Below are positions 27,833 to 35,174 of a DNA stretch of 42,282 nucleotides, piece by piece. A program made the position numbers and the translations under genes. Positions within the stretch are counted from its first letter, which is position 1, and the number at the start of each line of letters is the position of its first letter. Under the pieces are notes generated by a model. The model searched no databases. It was not told the DNA's origin and saw only the letters and a list, made by a program, of their open reading frames with translations. Source of the DNA: an uncultured Gammaproteobacteria bacterium (lineage in GTDB: Bacteria; Pseudomonadota; Gammaproteobacteria; Arenicellales; JAANXG01); assembly GCA_947258495.1 (NCBI GenBank), contig CAMYIN010000083.1, positions 1 through 42,282 on the forward strand. Reading direction: 5' to 3'.

Positions 27833-28720
27833 ATGACCAATCCATATGTCTCAGTCATCATTCCGACGTTTGAACGTCCTACATCGCTGCAATCGTGCGT
27901 CGGGGCGGTACGGGATCAAAATTATCCGCGGAACCGATTCGAAGTCATCGTTGTGGACGACGGCAGCGCAACCCGAATCGAAGATTGCGTACAGAATTTA
28001 TTCAAGGACGACCGAATTACCTTCCTCCGGCAAGCGAATGCAGGGCCCGCCGCCGCTCGTAATATGGGCGCTCAACACGCGCAAGGCGATGTGCTGGTTT
28101 TTACCGATGACGATTGTTTGCCGGGGAAAACCTGGTTACGCGAACTGATCGAGCCACTTAGGAAAGATACCACCATACTGGTTGGCGGACGTGTCATTAA
28201 CGGCTTAACGGGAAATCTGTTTTCAACCACCAGTCAGTTGATCATCTCGGAAGCGTATTCATACTTTCTCAGCAGGAATAGTGAACTAAGATTTTTTGCA
28301 AGCAATAACATGGCTATTTCGAGAAAGTTGTTTCATCAGATTGGAGGATTTGACTCCTCGTTTCGCACATCTGAAGATCGGGAATTTTGTGACCGATTGA
28401 TCCATAAAGGATATTCGCTCGTGTACCGCCCCGAAGCAATTGTGCGCCACTACCATGACCTTGAGCTTGCGACGTTTTTTCGCCAGCACTTCAGCTATGG
28501 GCGCGGTGCCTATCAGTATCATCGTGTCCGGGCACTACGATCTGATACTCAACTCAGACCCGAAACGGGATACTACTTGTCGGTATTTCGCCGGGCATTC
28601 GACAGCAGGCTATCGAGAAGGCCTTTTTCCGTTGCCGCCTTGTTGGGCCTTTGGCAGATCGCAACCATTTCGGGTTTCATGTGGGAGCGCATATCACGAA
28701 AAAGTCGCTTCCAAAAATAG
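27833..28720 (+). CDS. Family 2 glycosyltransferase
   Basis: A 295-residue inverting GT2 enzyme with intact motifs: VSVIIPTFERPTSLQSCVGA, VIVVDDGSA, the DxD-type FTDDDCLPGKTWL, and GGFDSSFRTSEDREFCDRL carrying the ED catalytic region. The ATG at 27833 begins the family N-terminus; the ORF-track start at 27728 lies inside the preceding gene. It is last in the glycan cassette (43 bp gap). No terminator is evident behind it. Confidence 0.9.
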   Translation: MTNPYVSVIIPTFERPTSLQSCVGAVRDQNYPRNRFEVIVVDDGSATRIEDCVQNLFKDDRITFLRQANAGPAAARNMGAQHAQGDVLVFTDDDCLPGKTWLRELIEPLRKDTTILVGGRVINGLTGNLFSTTSQLIISEAYSYFLSRNSELRFFASNNMAISRKLFHQIGGFDSSFRTSEDREFCDRLIHKGYSLVYRPEAIVRHYHDLELATFFRQHFSYGRGAYQYHRVRALRSDTQLRPETGYYLSVFRRAFDSRLSRRPFSVAALLGLWQIATISGFMWERISRKSRFQK

Positions 28721-29251
28721 CCATGTCTGGATTCATGCCCTGCTTCTCGTCACAACAAGAAAGCTTTAGCGCCTGTTGGCAGGAATCAACACTATGCAAC
28801 GCTATGCGTGTATATCGGCGCCTCAGTTTGACCCCCAATCGGCGTCAAAATCGAAACTCAAACAATCCCCGTTTTCTTCAAATAGGTCAATAAGTTAGGT
28901 AGACCTTGGTGAGGTCAGAGTTCCAGGCCGATCTGTACGTTTGACACGACGCCGATTCACAACGAGTTCGCAGCAGACTGCAAGGAGTGGACGGAGTCCA
29001 CGTCGAACCCCTCTCACTAACTATTCCCTGTTAACGGGAAAAATACAGGGAAATCTGAAAAAATTGATGCACCGAAATGCATGTAATTCGCCCCGCACTG
29101 TTGATTTATGGCCATATTTGCAACCCTGGGAATACACTTGGACAAACATTAATAGGGAAATATCAGGGAATTCTAGCCAACAGCCAATTCGCCGCGCGCA
29201 CGACTGCAGCTATTTCTTGAGCTTCCTGGACACCCGGCGTACGCTTGTCCC
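28721..29251. other. Intergenic region with a short hairpin
   Basis: About 530 bp. It contains TTCCCTGT (29024-29031) pairing with ACAGGGAA (29045-29052) around a 13-nt loop, and a related unpaired AGGGAA further on (29153-29180). The overlapping ORF at 28941-29255 has a composition seen in non-coding relics, and I do not call it. Nothing else is recognised. Confidence 0.4.
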
Positions 29252-29479
29252 GTGAGCTACGAAGAAAGAATCAGTATTGACCCCGAAATTCGCAGTGGCA
29301 AGCCGTGCATAAAGGGCACGCGAATCACAGTCTACGATATCCTCGAGTATCTAGCTGGCGGCATGAACGAGGATGAGATTCTGTCTGACTTCCCCAGTCT
29401 TAACCGCGACGACATCAGAGCTACGCTTGAGTTTGCTGCCGACCGTGAACGCAAACTCTCGTCGTCATCCGCAGCATGA
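29252..29479 (+). CDS. DUF433 family antitoxin
   Basis: A 75-residue protein with the DUF433 core (SIDPEIRSGKPCIKGTRITV and YDILEYLAGGMNEDEIL), a winged-helix-like fold found in VapB45-type antitoxins. It begins at GTG. Its stop overlaps the start of the next gene (ATGA), the usual layout for a two-gene toxin-antitoxin operon. The partner toxin is truncated, so this may be an orphan antitoxin. Confidence 0.88.
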   Translation: MSYEERISIDPEIRSGKPCIKGTRITVYDILEYLAGGMNEDEILSDFPSLNRDDIRATLEFAADRERKLSSSSAA

Positions 29480-29604
29480 AGCTGGTATTTGATGAGAACA
29501 TAAGCCCGAGGCTTATCGACACGCTCGCTTCCGTGTTTCCCGGGAGCGCGTATATTCGAAGCCTATCCATACGTTTGAACCCAGGTCGATTCACAGCAAT
29601 CTAG
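29476..29604 (+). pseudogene. Truncated DUF5615 PIN-like toxin
   Basis: The 42-codon ORF starts MKLVFDENISPRLIDTLAS and has VFPGSAYIR, the N-terminus of DUF5615 PIN-like toxins (about 110 residues). Homology ends near residue 31, and the frame stops at TAG inside a sequence that matches the end of the nearby IS. The truncated product lacks most PIN acidic residues and should be inactive. It is too short for the ORF track. Confidence 0.75.
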
Positions 29605-29631
29605 AGGCGTTTATCGTATATTTGGATACTA
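29595..29631 (-). repeat. Orphan IS end
   Basis: GCAATCTAGAGGCG and TTGGATACTA match, with the same spacing, the right end of the IS at 32290-32325 (GCAATCTAGAAGTG ... TTGGATACTA). It marks the breakpoint of the DUF5615 toxin gene, so it is probably left over from an earlier insertion and deletion. Confidence 0.65.
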
Positions 29632-29679
29632 GGGGCCTTAATCATAATTCGTCGTGGACACGTTATACGCCGCACGTTG

Positions 29680-29781
29680 CACCTGTCACGTAACAGAATT
29701 TGGATTAACGATCAATGGCGAATCTGTTTTGTGTGGCACGAGGACGGCCCACACGACGTGGAAATTGTGGATTATCACTGA
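29680..29781 (+). pseudogene. HigB toxin remnant (C-terminal part)
   Basis: An open frame encodes INDQWRICFVWHEDG then HDVEIVDYH, almost the same as the C-terminus of the intact HigB at 30548-30829. The N-terminal 50-60 residues are missing. It is immediately followed by the frameshifted higA copy. The fragment is too short for the ORF track. Confidence 0.75.
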
Positions 29782-29796
29782 AACAGCAAAGGTGAG

Positions 29797-30089
29797 ATGA
29801 TGCGTAACAATATGCGTCCGATACTCCCGGCGAACAGTTGCGTGACGAGTTGGACGAACGTGGCATGAGTGGCAGCGCGTTAGCGCGTGAACTGCACGTT
29901 CCTGCTCCTCGTATCAATGATATTCTCGCCGGTAAGCGAGGGATCACCGCGGATACCGCGCTGCGACTGGCGCGTTACTTCGGCACGTCCGCCGAATTCT
30001 GGATGAACCTTCAAGCGGCCTATGAATTACACAACGCGTGCAAACAGGCCGGAAAAGAGCTAGCCGCGATACGGCCAAGCGCTGCCTAG
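29797..30089 (+). pseudogene. HigA antitoxin copy with a one-base deletion
   Basis: The start MMRNNMRPILP is in one frame. After about base 29830 the homology (GEQLRDELDERGMSGSALAR) continues one frame lower, so one base is missing. The XRE-type helix-turn-helix and the family segment ITADTALRLARYFGTSAEFW are otherwise complete. A short form from the TTG at 29838 might still be made. It is a paralogue of the intact higA 0.75 kb downstream. Confidence 0.75.
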
Positions 30090-30223
30090 TCGCCAGTATC
30101 GGTGAAAATGGAGGTCGAAACACGCTCGATCACGCGTTCAGCATTTTGAGCAGAGCCTTCGGCAATGTACTCGTAAATGGCTGTAAGATCCGCGCGTGCC
30201 TGCGGCATCCAGAGTAACTTCAT
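30086..30223 (-). pseudogene. Truncated ParE/RelE-family toxin
   Basis: The 45-codon ORF MKLLWMPQARADLTAIYEYI then AEGSAQNAERVIERV matches the N-terminal half of ParE-type toxins (about 95 residues). The catalytic/gyrase-contact C-terminal half is lost where the frame runs into the end of the decayed higA. The start overlaps the antitoxin stop (ATGA). It is not in the ORF track. Confidence 0.75.
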
Positions 30224-30408
30224 TCAGTAAGGCCAAACTCTTTGTGTAGGGTCTCAGTGTCCACGCCTTCGCCGGCCTCGCTTTCACGCAACCCGATCTC
30301 AATGGAACGGCGCACCGCGATCCGGTACATCACATCATCCCAAGTTGCGTCGTCCGGCAGGTGATCAACCAGTTCGTGCACCTGCTGTTTTACGTTCGCG
30401 CCCGCCAT
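30220..30408 (-). CDS. ParD/StbD-like antitoxin, partner toxin truncated
   Basis: A 62-residue acidic protein (VKQQVHELVDHLPDDATWDD, VRRSIEIGLRESEAGEGVD, LHKEFGL) resembling antitoxins that precede ParE/RelE toxins. It is divergent from the intact higBA across about 140 bp. Because its toxin is cut short it is probably retained as an orphan or is decaying. Confidence 0.75.
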   Translation of the reverse strand: MAGANVKQQVHELVDHLPDDATWDDVMYRIAVRRSIEIGLRESEAGEGVDTETLHKEFGLTE

Positions 30409-30514
30409 ACATCGTTGCCTTCAAGAAGAACGGGTACTTCGATTTTAACGCATCTGAATCCCGTTCGGCACAAAACATGTTGAGTGGAGAGCACAGCGCG
30501 CTTGTAACGTTTGA

Positions 30515-30528
30515 CGTTATATAACGTA
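30515..30528. promoter_or_regulatory. Palindromic operator upstream of higBA
   Basis: ACGTTATATAACGT is a perfect 14-bp palindrome 20 bp before the higB ATG. The following CGCGTTATAATTCATTATA supplies a TATAAT-like -10 and a partial second half-site. XRE antitoxins of this type usually repress their own operon, so HigA binding here is likely. Confidence 0.6.
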
Positions 30529-30547
30529 TCGCGTTATAATTCATTAT

Positions 30548-30829
30548 ATGATAAAAAGTTTTCGGTGTCGTGAGACCGGAGCCATTTGGCGAGGAACCGT
30601 GTCTCGACGGTTTTCTCGAGGCATCCAGCAAACGGCGCGCCGGAAACTTCGTATGCTGAATAACGCGCGTACGTTAACTGATTTGCGGATACCACCGGCA
30701 AATCGATTAGAAGCGTTAAAGGGAAAGCGGAAAGGTCAGCATAGCATTCGTATCAACGACCAGTGGCGTCTATGCTTCGAGTGGCGTGCTGGAGACGCCT
30801 ACAATGTGGAGATTGTGGATTATCACTGA
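30548..30829 (+). CDS. higB: HigB/RelE-family toxin
   Basis: A 93-residue toxin of the HigB group, full length. It has MIKSFRCRETGAIWRGTVSR, ARRKLRMLNNARTLTDLRIP and the C-terminal RINDQWRLCFEWRAGDAYNV. Members cut mRNA on the ribosome and stop growth. The toxin-first order is normal for HigBA. It is followed by higA after 11 bp. Confidence 0.92.
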   Translation: MIKSFRCRETGAIWRGTVSRRFSRGIQQTARRKLRMLNNARTLTDLRIPPANRLEALKGKRKGQHSIRINDQWRLCFEWRAGDAYNVEIVDYH

Positions 30830-30840
30830 GTGTGTTTACT

Positions 30841-31134
30841 ATGGCGAAACTGCATAACGTGCATCCGGGTGAAGTGCTTCTGGAAGAGTTCCTTAAGCCT
30901 CTCTCCCTAAGTCAAAATCGTCTGGCGCGCGATATCAGCGTGCCGCCTCGGCGTATTAATGAAATCGTTCACGGGAAACGTGCCATTAGTGCCGACACGG
31001 CGCTGCGGTTGGCACGCTATTTTGGGACATCTGACGCTTTTTGGATGGGTCTTCAGGCCGATTATGACTTGGAGGAGGCCGCACGACGACTCGGTGCCAA
31101 ATTGAATAAAGAGGTGCGCCGTCGAGTCGCCTAA
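30841..31134 (+). CDS. higA: HigA-family antitoxin
   Basis: A 97-residue XRE-type antitoxin (HPGEVLLEEFLKPLSLSQNR, VPPRRINEIVHGKRAISADT, LRLARYFGTSDAFWMGLQAD). The start ATG at 30841 is chosen over the ORF-track start at 30763, which lies in higB. It neutralises HigB and is expected to repress the operon through the palindrome upstream. This is the only complete toxin-antitoxin pair in the cluster. Confidence 0.93.
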   Translation: MAKLHNVHPGEVLLEEFLKPLSLSQNRLARDISVPPRRINEIVHGKRAISADTALRLARYFGTSDAFWMGLQADYDLEEAARRLGAKLNKEVRRRVA

Positions 31135-31155
31135 CGTGTTGGTCGGGTTGCAGCC

Positions 31156-32327
31156 CGTACTACCCAAAAATTGGATCGATCATGCTGCGAGTCGGTAGTA
31201 GTAGTTCAGCATTCCACCGAGTCGTTCTCTTCGATTAATGTTACCGTCTTGTGCTCGCGTGCTGGTGGCGAGCGAACTAAGCAATTGGTTATCCAATCCC
31301 TGATGATTTCTCTCATGATGATAAGGTTTGACATACTCGTTGATAGCACGACGAAGTGATCCGAAACCGATTGGAATGATCCGGTCGAGGCATTCCTCTT
31401 TGATAGAACGCACAAACCGTTCCGCGTGCGGGCTGCAATTTGGAGAACGCGGGGGATAAGAAACAGACTCTACACCCTCTCGACGCAAGAATGCTTTGAA
31501 ATGATTGGTGAACTTCGTGTCTCGATCCATGATAAGGAACCGTACATCGTTTAACGCTCCATCGGACTCGTCGGTCAGCTGTCGCGCCACCTGAATCATA
31601 AACGCGCTGTTCGGGCTGGCGGTGATCCCGGCGATATGGACTCGGCGCGTCGCCAGATGGATCGTGAACAATACGTAATAAGTGACTAACCCACGCATCG
31701 TCCATACTTCTATAGTGAAAAAATCAGTCGCCGCCAGCATTTCCCAGTGGGATTTCAAGAAGGTGCTCCAAGTCGTGTGCTTTTGGCGCTCCGGCGCAGG
31801 CACAATCCCGTGGCGTTTGAGTACATTGGCGACAGTTGTGGAGCAGATTTCGTACCCGAGATTGACGAGAGCCCCTTGTATACGAACGTATCCCCATCCC
31901 AGGTTCTCTCTTGCCATTCGAACGATTAACTTCTCGATCTCCCGCCTGATCGGAGGTCGTCCCGGTCCCTTGTGAGGACAAGTCCATTTGCGGGCAACCA
32001 ATATCCGATGCCACCGCAGCAGTGTGTCCGGCGTTACCAAGGTCACGATCTCTTCGAGGCAAGCTCTGCCAAGCTTTTTCGCGCGCACAGCCAATCGACG
32101 ACGTTGTCGTCGGTGAGCTGCAGACGACGGCCGTTCAGCTACGCTTTCAAGATTCGATTCTCTGCCAATAGGTAGTTGATGACGTTCTGCTGGTGCCGGT
32201 TGAGCCAGCCCGCGAGAGTGACGAGAAGGAAATGGAATGGATGGAATGTGCTGCTCATTCCACCAGCGTATATTGATAAGAGAGTTACGGCAATCTAGAA
32301 GTGTCGATCGAATTCTTGGATACTACG
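31156..32327 (-). mobile_element. Insertion sequence relic, ~1.17 kb, DDE transposase
   Basis: Imperfect terminal inverted repeats of about 25 bp bound the element: TACTACCCAAAAATTGGATC on the left (31158) and TAGTATCCAAGAATTCGATC on the right (32325, minus strand). One decayed rve-type transposase gene fills it. No convincing target duplication is seen. A second copy of the right end lies at 29595-29631. Confidence 0.8.
31180..32258 (-). pseudogene. Integrase-core (rve) transposase, frameshifted
   Basis: The 304-residue ORF at 31180-32094 holds the catalytic part: TPDTLLRWHRILVARKW, an integrase core with ATDFFTIEVWTMRGLVTYYV, LIMDRDTKFT and SIKEECLDRI giving D, D and E, and the tail RRERLGGMLNYYY. 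The N-terminal part lies upstream in other frames: SSTFHPFHFLLVTLAGWLNR and HQQNVINYLLAENRILKA, then TAG, then LNGRRLQLTDD, then a one-base deletion. From the ATG at 32258 the gene therefore has a nonsense codon and a frameshift. The core may still be translated alone, but the helix-turn-helix part is lost. Confidence 0.82.
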
Positions 32328-32581
32328 TGTCTTGTTTTTTATTTGTCACCCGCTGTATGAATTGCCGCAACGGTCCATGACTGATCGCCGCGAAAAATGG
32401 GAAGTGGTACCAAAAAAGAGGCCCGCAGAGATATTTCAGGGTCAACCGTGAATATCGACGGACTGTTCCGTCTCTCAAGACCACGTCGCGGTCCAATGGC
32501 GATGCTAAAGTGCGGAAACTACGGGAACTCTGTACAGATTCGTGAGAAATGCAGGTTGCTTTTCTATAACCGGACGGAATG
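32328..32581. other. Intergenic stretch between IS and tRNA-Ser
   Basis: About 250 bp. On the minus strand an open frame VVLRDGTVRRYSRLTLKYL faintly recalls the start of a GNAT acetyltransferase domain, but the match is too weak to call. Nothing else is seen. Confidence 0.3.
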
Positions 32582-32670
32582 TGGCGGAGAGGGTGGGATT
32601 CGAACCCACGATACGTGAAACGTATACACGCTCTCCAGGCGTGCGCCTTCGACCACTCGGCCACCTCTCC
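32582..32670 (-). tRNA. tRNA-Ser (anticodon GGA)
   Basis: Class II tRNA of 89 nt with encoded CCA. The acceptor GGAGAGG pairs with CCTCTCC. The anticodon arm CACGC-CTGGAGA-GCGTG gives GGA. A long variable arm (ATACGTTTCACGTAT) and TTCGAATC T loop are present. It forms the right border of the accessory segment. Confidence 0.97.
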
Positions 32671-32923
32671 GGAAACGGTTCGCCTGTCGCGCATCGCCTT
32701 TCGCCCCGTGCAGCCAGGCGATCTGCGTTCGGAAACGCGCAACGCTGGGCGAAGTAGACGGTGAAACGCACGCGCCGGGACACGACAAGGCGCGCAAAGG
32801 TTAAACTACTCACCGTGCATTGGCAATGCAATCGCAGCGCGGCGAGCCGCAGGCGGAGGGGTTTCCGCGCTTAGGAAGCCTTGGTCAAAACTAAGCGGGG
32901 GCCGGGAAGCGGGATGGAGCAAT
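32671..32923. other. Intergenic region
   Basis: About 250 bp between tRNA-Ser(GGA) and the 3' end of the PEP-CTERM-like gene. No gene, and no clear terminator. Confidence 0.35.
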
Positions 32924-34432
32924 TCAGGATTCCCGCAAGCTCGCGGCGGTGCGGTTTTTTCGTCTGCGCAGCTCGACCAAACCCAGGACGCCGAAGGCGA
33001 AAAGTGCGAACATGGGCGGTTCCGCGATGGCCTGCAACGACGATGTCTCCGCAGGCGGTGCGGAATCGTGGACTGCCTCGTTCTGAGCGGCCGTGGTTCC
33101 CTCCCCTCCCACCGGGTCTGCGAAAGATAGATCGTCGGTGGATTCCGCGACGACTTGCGTGACGAGGTTATCCACTTCCGGGACCCCGTCCACGTTCCCG
33201 GCGTCGCTAACGTCAAAACCGTCCACCTCGTCTCCTTCAGATGTCGGGTTTCCGGGCTGCTCCGGCAGGGAGAGTTCGACGCTATCTTCAAGCAACACGC
33301 CGTCGCCTTCGGGACCCTCGGGCACGAGCTTGCGTTTTGGTTTTTTACCGGAAACCGACGAGGGCTGGTCACTTTCGTCGGCATCGCTTGCCTGGCGCAC
33401 TTTCTTCGGCTTTTTGCCCGCTGACGAGGGCTGCTGCTCCGATTGGAGTGCAATCGTAACCTCTGCGGGTTCCTCGACGGCAGCCTTACGCTTCGGTTTT
33501 TTACCGGTGTCCGACGAAGTATCATCGCTTTCACCGGCTTCACTTACCTCGGGCTTTTTCTTTGGTTTTTCGCGCCCTGACAACGGATCGTCCGAGCCCG
33601 GAGCAATCGCATCGCCTCCCTCGGCCTCGGCGTCACCGGAACCGCCTGCTGTCGGCCCGGAGACCGGTTCACCGTGCTTCATCTTGGGTTTGCCCTGCGG
33701 ATCGTTATCCGCGAGATGCAAAGGCGGAGGCCTAGACGCATCGCCATTGTTGTCGGATTTTGGTTTCTTCGGGCCGGACTTCTGGGACTTTTTCTTGGTT
33801 TTCCCTGGTGCTGCACCATCACGCGCGGGTGCAGGGGGTCCAGCGTCGGCACCTTGTCGTTGGCCGCCCTCGGGAGCGTCTTTTTTCCGCTTTGCCGCGG
33901 AGGCACCGGTAGAAGGTGCGACCCGGTCGGATTCCCGGCCGGCGATGCCGGAACCTCTATCTGCGCCGCCCGCGCGGGTGCCGGTACCGCCGCCTGCGGG
34001 CCCGTGCCGCCGTCCGGCGTTCCCGGAACGGGAAGAAGCCTTGGAGAAACCCGCCGAACCGGGGCCCTGCCCCTGGGGATTGCCGGGCGGATGATACATC
34101 GATACCGATCCTAATCCGTCTCCGAATATGATCGCCGAACTGAGGTCCGCGACCACGGGCCCATCGGAAGCCGCGAGGCTTATATCGACCTGTGTGGAGC
34201 CGGCCACGGGCAGTGTCTCGGGGAGCGGCGCTGCGACATCGGCTTGCGCCGCTTTTGGTTGCTGTCGGTTCACGACCGTCGTGTGGCGTGGCGGGAACGG
34301 GATTTTCGATGCGGATATCGGGCGGTTGTCCGACAGGAACGCGGCGACCACGACGATCATCGCCACGCTCGCTAACAGCGTTGCTATGACATAGCCCAAA
34401 CTGGCGCGCGGCCGAAGCTTCTTTCGCCGCAC
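32924..34432 (-). CDS. Membrane-anchored Lys/Pro-rich repeat protein with PEP-CTERM-like end
   Basis: About 502 residues, no family recognised. The N-terminus is basic then hydrophobic (LGYVIATLLASVAMIVVVAA), an anchor or uncleaved signal. The middle is low-complexity, rich in Gly, Lys, Pro, Ser and Asp. It has a repeated KKPK unit (GREKPKKKPE, TGKKPKRKAA, AGKKPKKVRQ, SGKKPKRKLV) spaced about 25-40 residues. The part after that is acidic. The C-terminus (AIAEPPMFALFAFGVLGLVE, then LRRRKN) has the PEP-CTERM order: Pro-Glu-Pro-like motif, hydrophobic span, basic cluster. I saw no cysteine. The GTG at 34432 is used because AGGAGGTG precedes it by 5 bases. An exosortase substrate is the best guess, but none is in the window. 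Confidence 0.7.
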   Translation of the reverse strand: MRRKKLRPRASLGYVIATLLASVAMIVVVAAFLSDNRPISASKIPFPPRHTTVVNRQQPKAAQADVAAPLPETLPVAGSTQVDISLAASDGPVVADLSSAIIFGDGLGSVSMYHPPGNPQGQGPGSAGFSKASSRSGNAGRRHGPAGGGTGTRAGGADRGSGIAGRESDRVAPSTGASAAKRKKDAPEGGQRQGADAGPPAPARDGAAPGKTKKKSQKSGPKKPKSDNNGDASRPPPLHLADNDPQGKPKMKHGEPVSGPTAGGSGDAEAEGGDAIAPGSDDPLSGREKPKKKPEVSEAGESDDTSSDTGKKPKRKAAVEEPAEVTIALQSEQQPSSAGKKPKKVRQASDADESDQPSSVSGKKPKRKLVPEGPEGDGVLLEDSVELSLPEQPGNPTSEGDEVDGFDVSDAGNVDGVPEVDNLVTQVVAESTDDLSFADPVGGEGTTAAQNEAVHDSAPPAETSSLQAIAEPPMFALFAFGVLGLVELRRRKNRTAASLRES

Positions 34433-34464
34433 GTTTTCACCTCCTCGTAACACCCCGCAACGGG

Positions 34465-34470
34465 ATTATA
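34465..34470 (-). promoter_or_regulatory. Candidate -10 box for the repeat-protein gene
   Basis: Perfect TATAAT on the minus strand, 33 bp before the GTG start, leaving a short leader with the strong ribosome binding site. The -35 is weak (TTCCGC). Confidence 0.4.
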
Positions 34471-35010
34471 GCAGCAACAGCGGGAAGCGGAACGTGATTA
34501 TAATCACCGATTGGTGTGCATGGGCAATGCCCGCCCGGCTCGTCGACGATTCGACCGACTCGGACCGCCGGCATGGCGCGGAAGAACCGACTCCGCAGTG
34601 GAATCCGGGGGGTAGGTGTATCGTCGATCTAAACGCCGCTGCCGCGCGCCGCAGGGGATCGCAGGGTTGCACCGCGCGGTTCGCCCGGTAGAGCTGGAAG
34701 GGCGTACAGCGCGGCGCACAACGGAGTGAGGCCGTCGCTGGCATCGGTTTTCGGTCGCCGCCATGCGCCAAGGACGACAAGTCAACGGCTAATCCGCGAA
34801 CAACGCAGTGAACGTTAAAGTAGTTTCTGAACCTCGTCGATGCTGCTCTTTCGCTGTTCCCGCGCCAGCGGTTATCACCGATTTCTAAAGTGAAGTCACT
34901 TGGATGCCGCCAATCGTAGGGACTCCATATATAATCGGCGTCAGCAATCCCTGAGTAAAGAATCACCTCCTTCCCATTGGTCGCAAAAGGGAACCTAACA
35001 TGGGTTGGTT
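34471..35010. other. Intergenic region upstream of the repeat-protein gene
   Basis: About 540 bp. The ORFs on both strands are short, and one runs into the tRNA-Ser. A second TATAAT-like palindrome (GATTATAATC) lies near 34495. No gene is supported. Confidence 0.4.
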
Positions 35011-35101
35011 TGGCGGAGAGGGTGGGATTCGAACCCACGTGGGGCTAATGCCCCCAACGGATTTCGAGTCCGCGCCGTTATGACCGCTTCGGTACCTCTC
35101 C
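35011..35101 (-). tRNA. tRNA-Ser (anticodon CGA)
   Basis: Class II tRNA of 91 nt with encoded CCA. The acceptor GGAGAGG pairs with CCTCTCC. The anticodon arm GCGGA-CTCGAAA-TCCGT gives CGA. The long variable arm is GGGGGCATTAGCCCC. Its 3' 29 bases are identical to those of tRNA-Ser(GGA) 2.4 kb away. Confidence 0.97.
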
Positions 35102-35174
35102 GCGCGGCGGGGACGCGTAGCTTACGTAGGTTCTTGCACGGCTACAACCCCGACGTAGTGCAGACAATTGCTAG

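Noticed and set aside
28941-29255. 104-residue ORF upstream of the DUF433 gene
   Set aside because: It covers a hairpin repeat and has the composition of translated non-coding DNA.
30086-31134. CRISPR array or phage-defence island
   Set aside because: No repeat-spacer pattern and no defence nuclease; the genes are ordinary toxin-antitoxin families.
32340-32500. GNAT acetyltransferase remnant on the minus strand
   Set aside because: Only a few residues (VVLRDGTV and a later FFAAISHGPLRQF) resemble the family, and the frame is not sustained.
34466-35038. 190-residue minus-strand ORF
   Set aside because: Its first codons lie in the tRNA-Ser gene, and no recognisable protein features follow.
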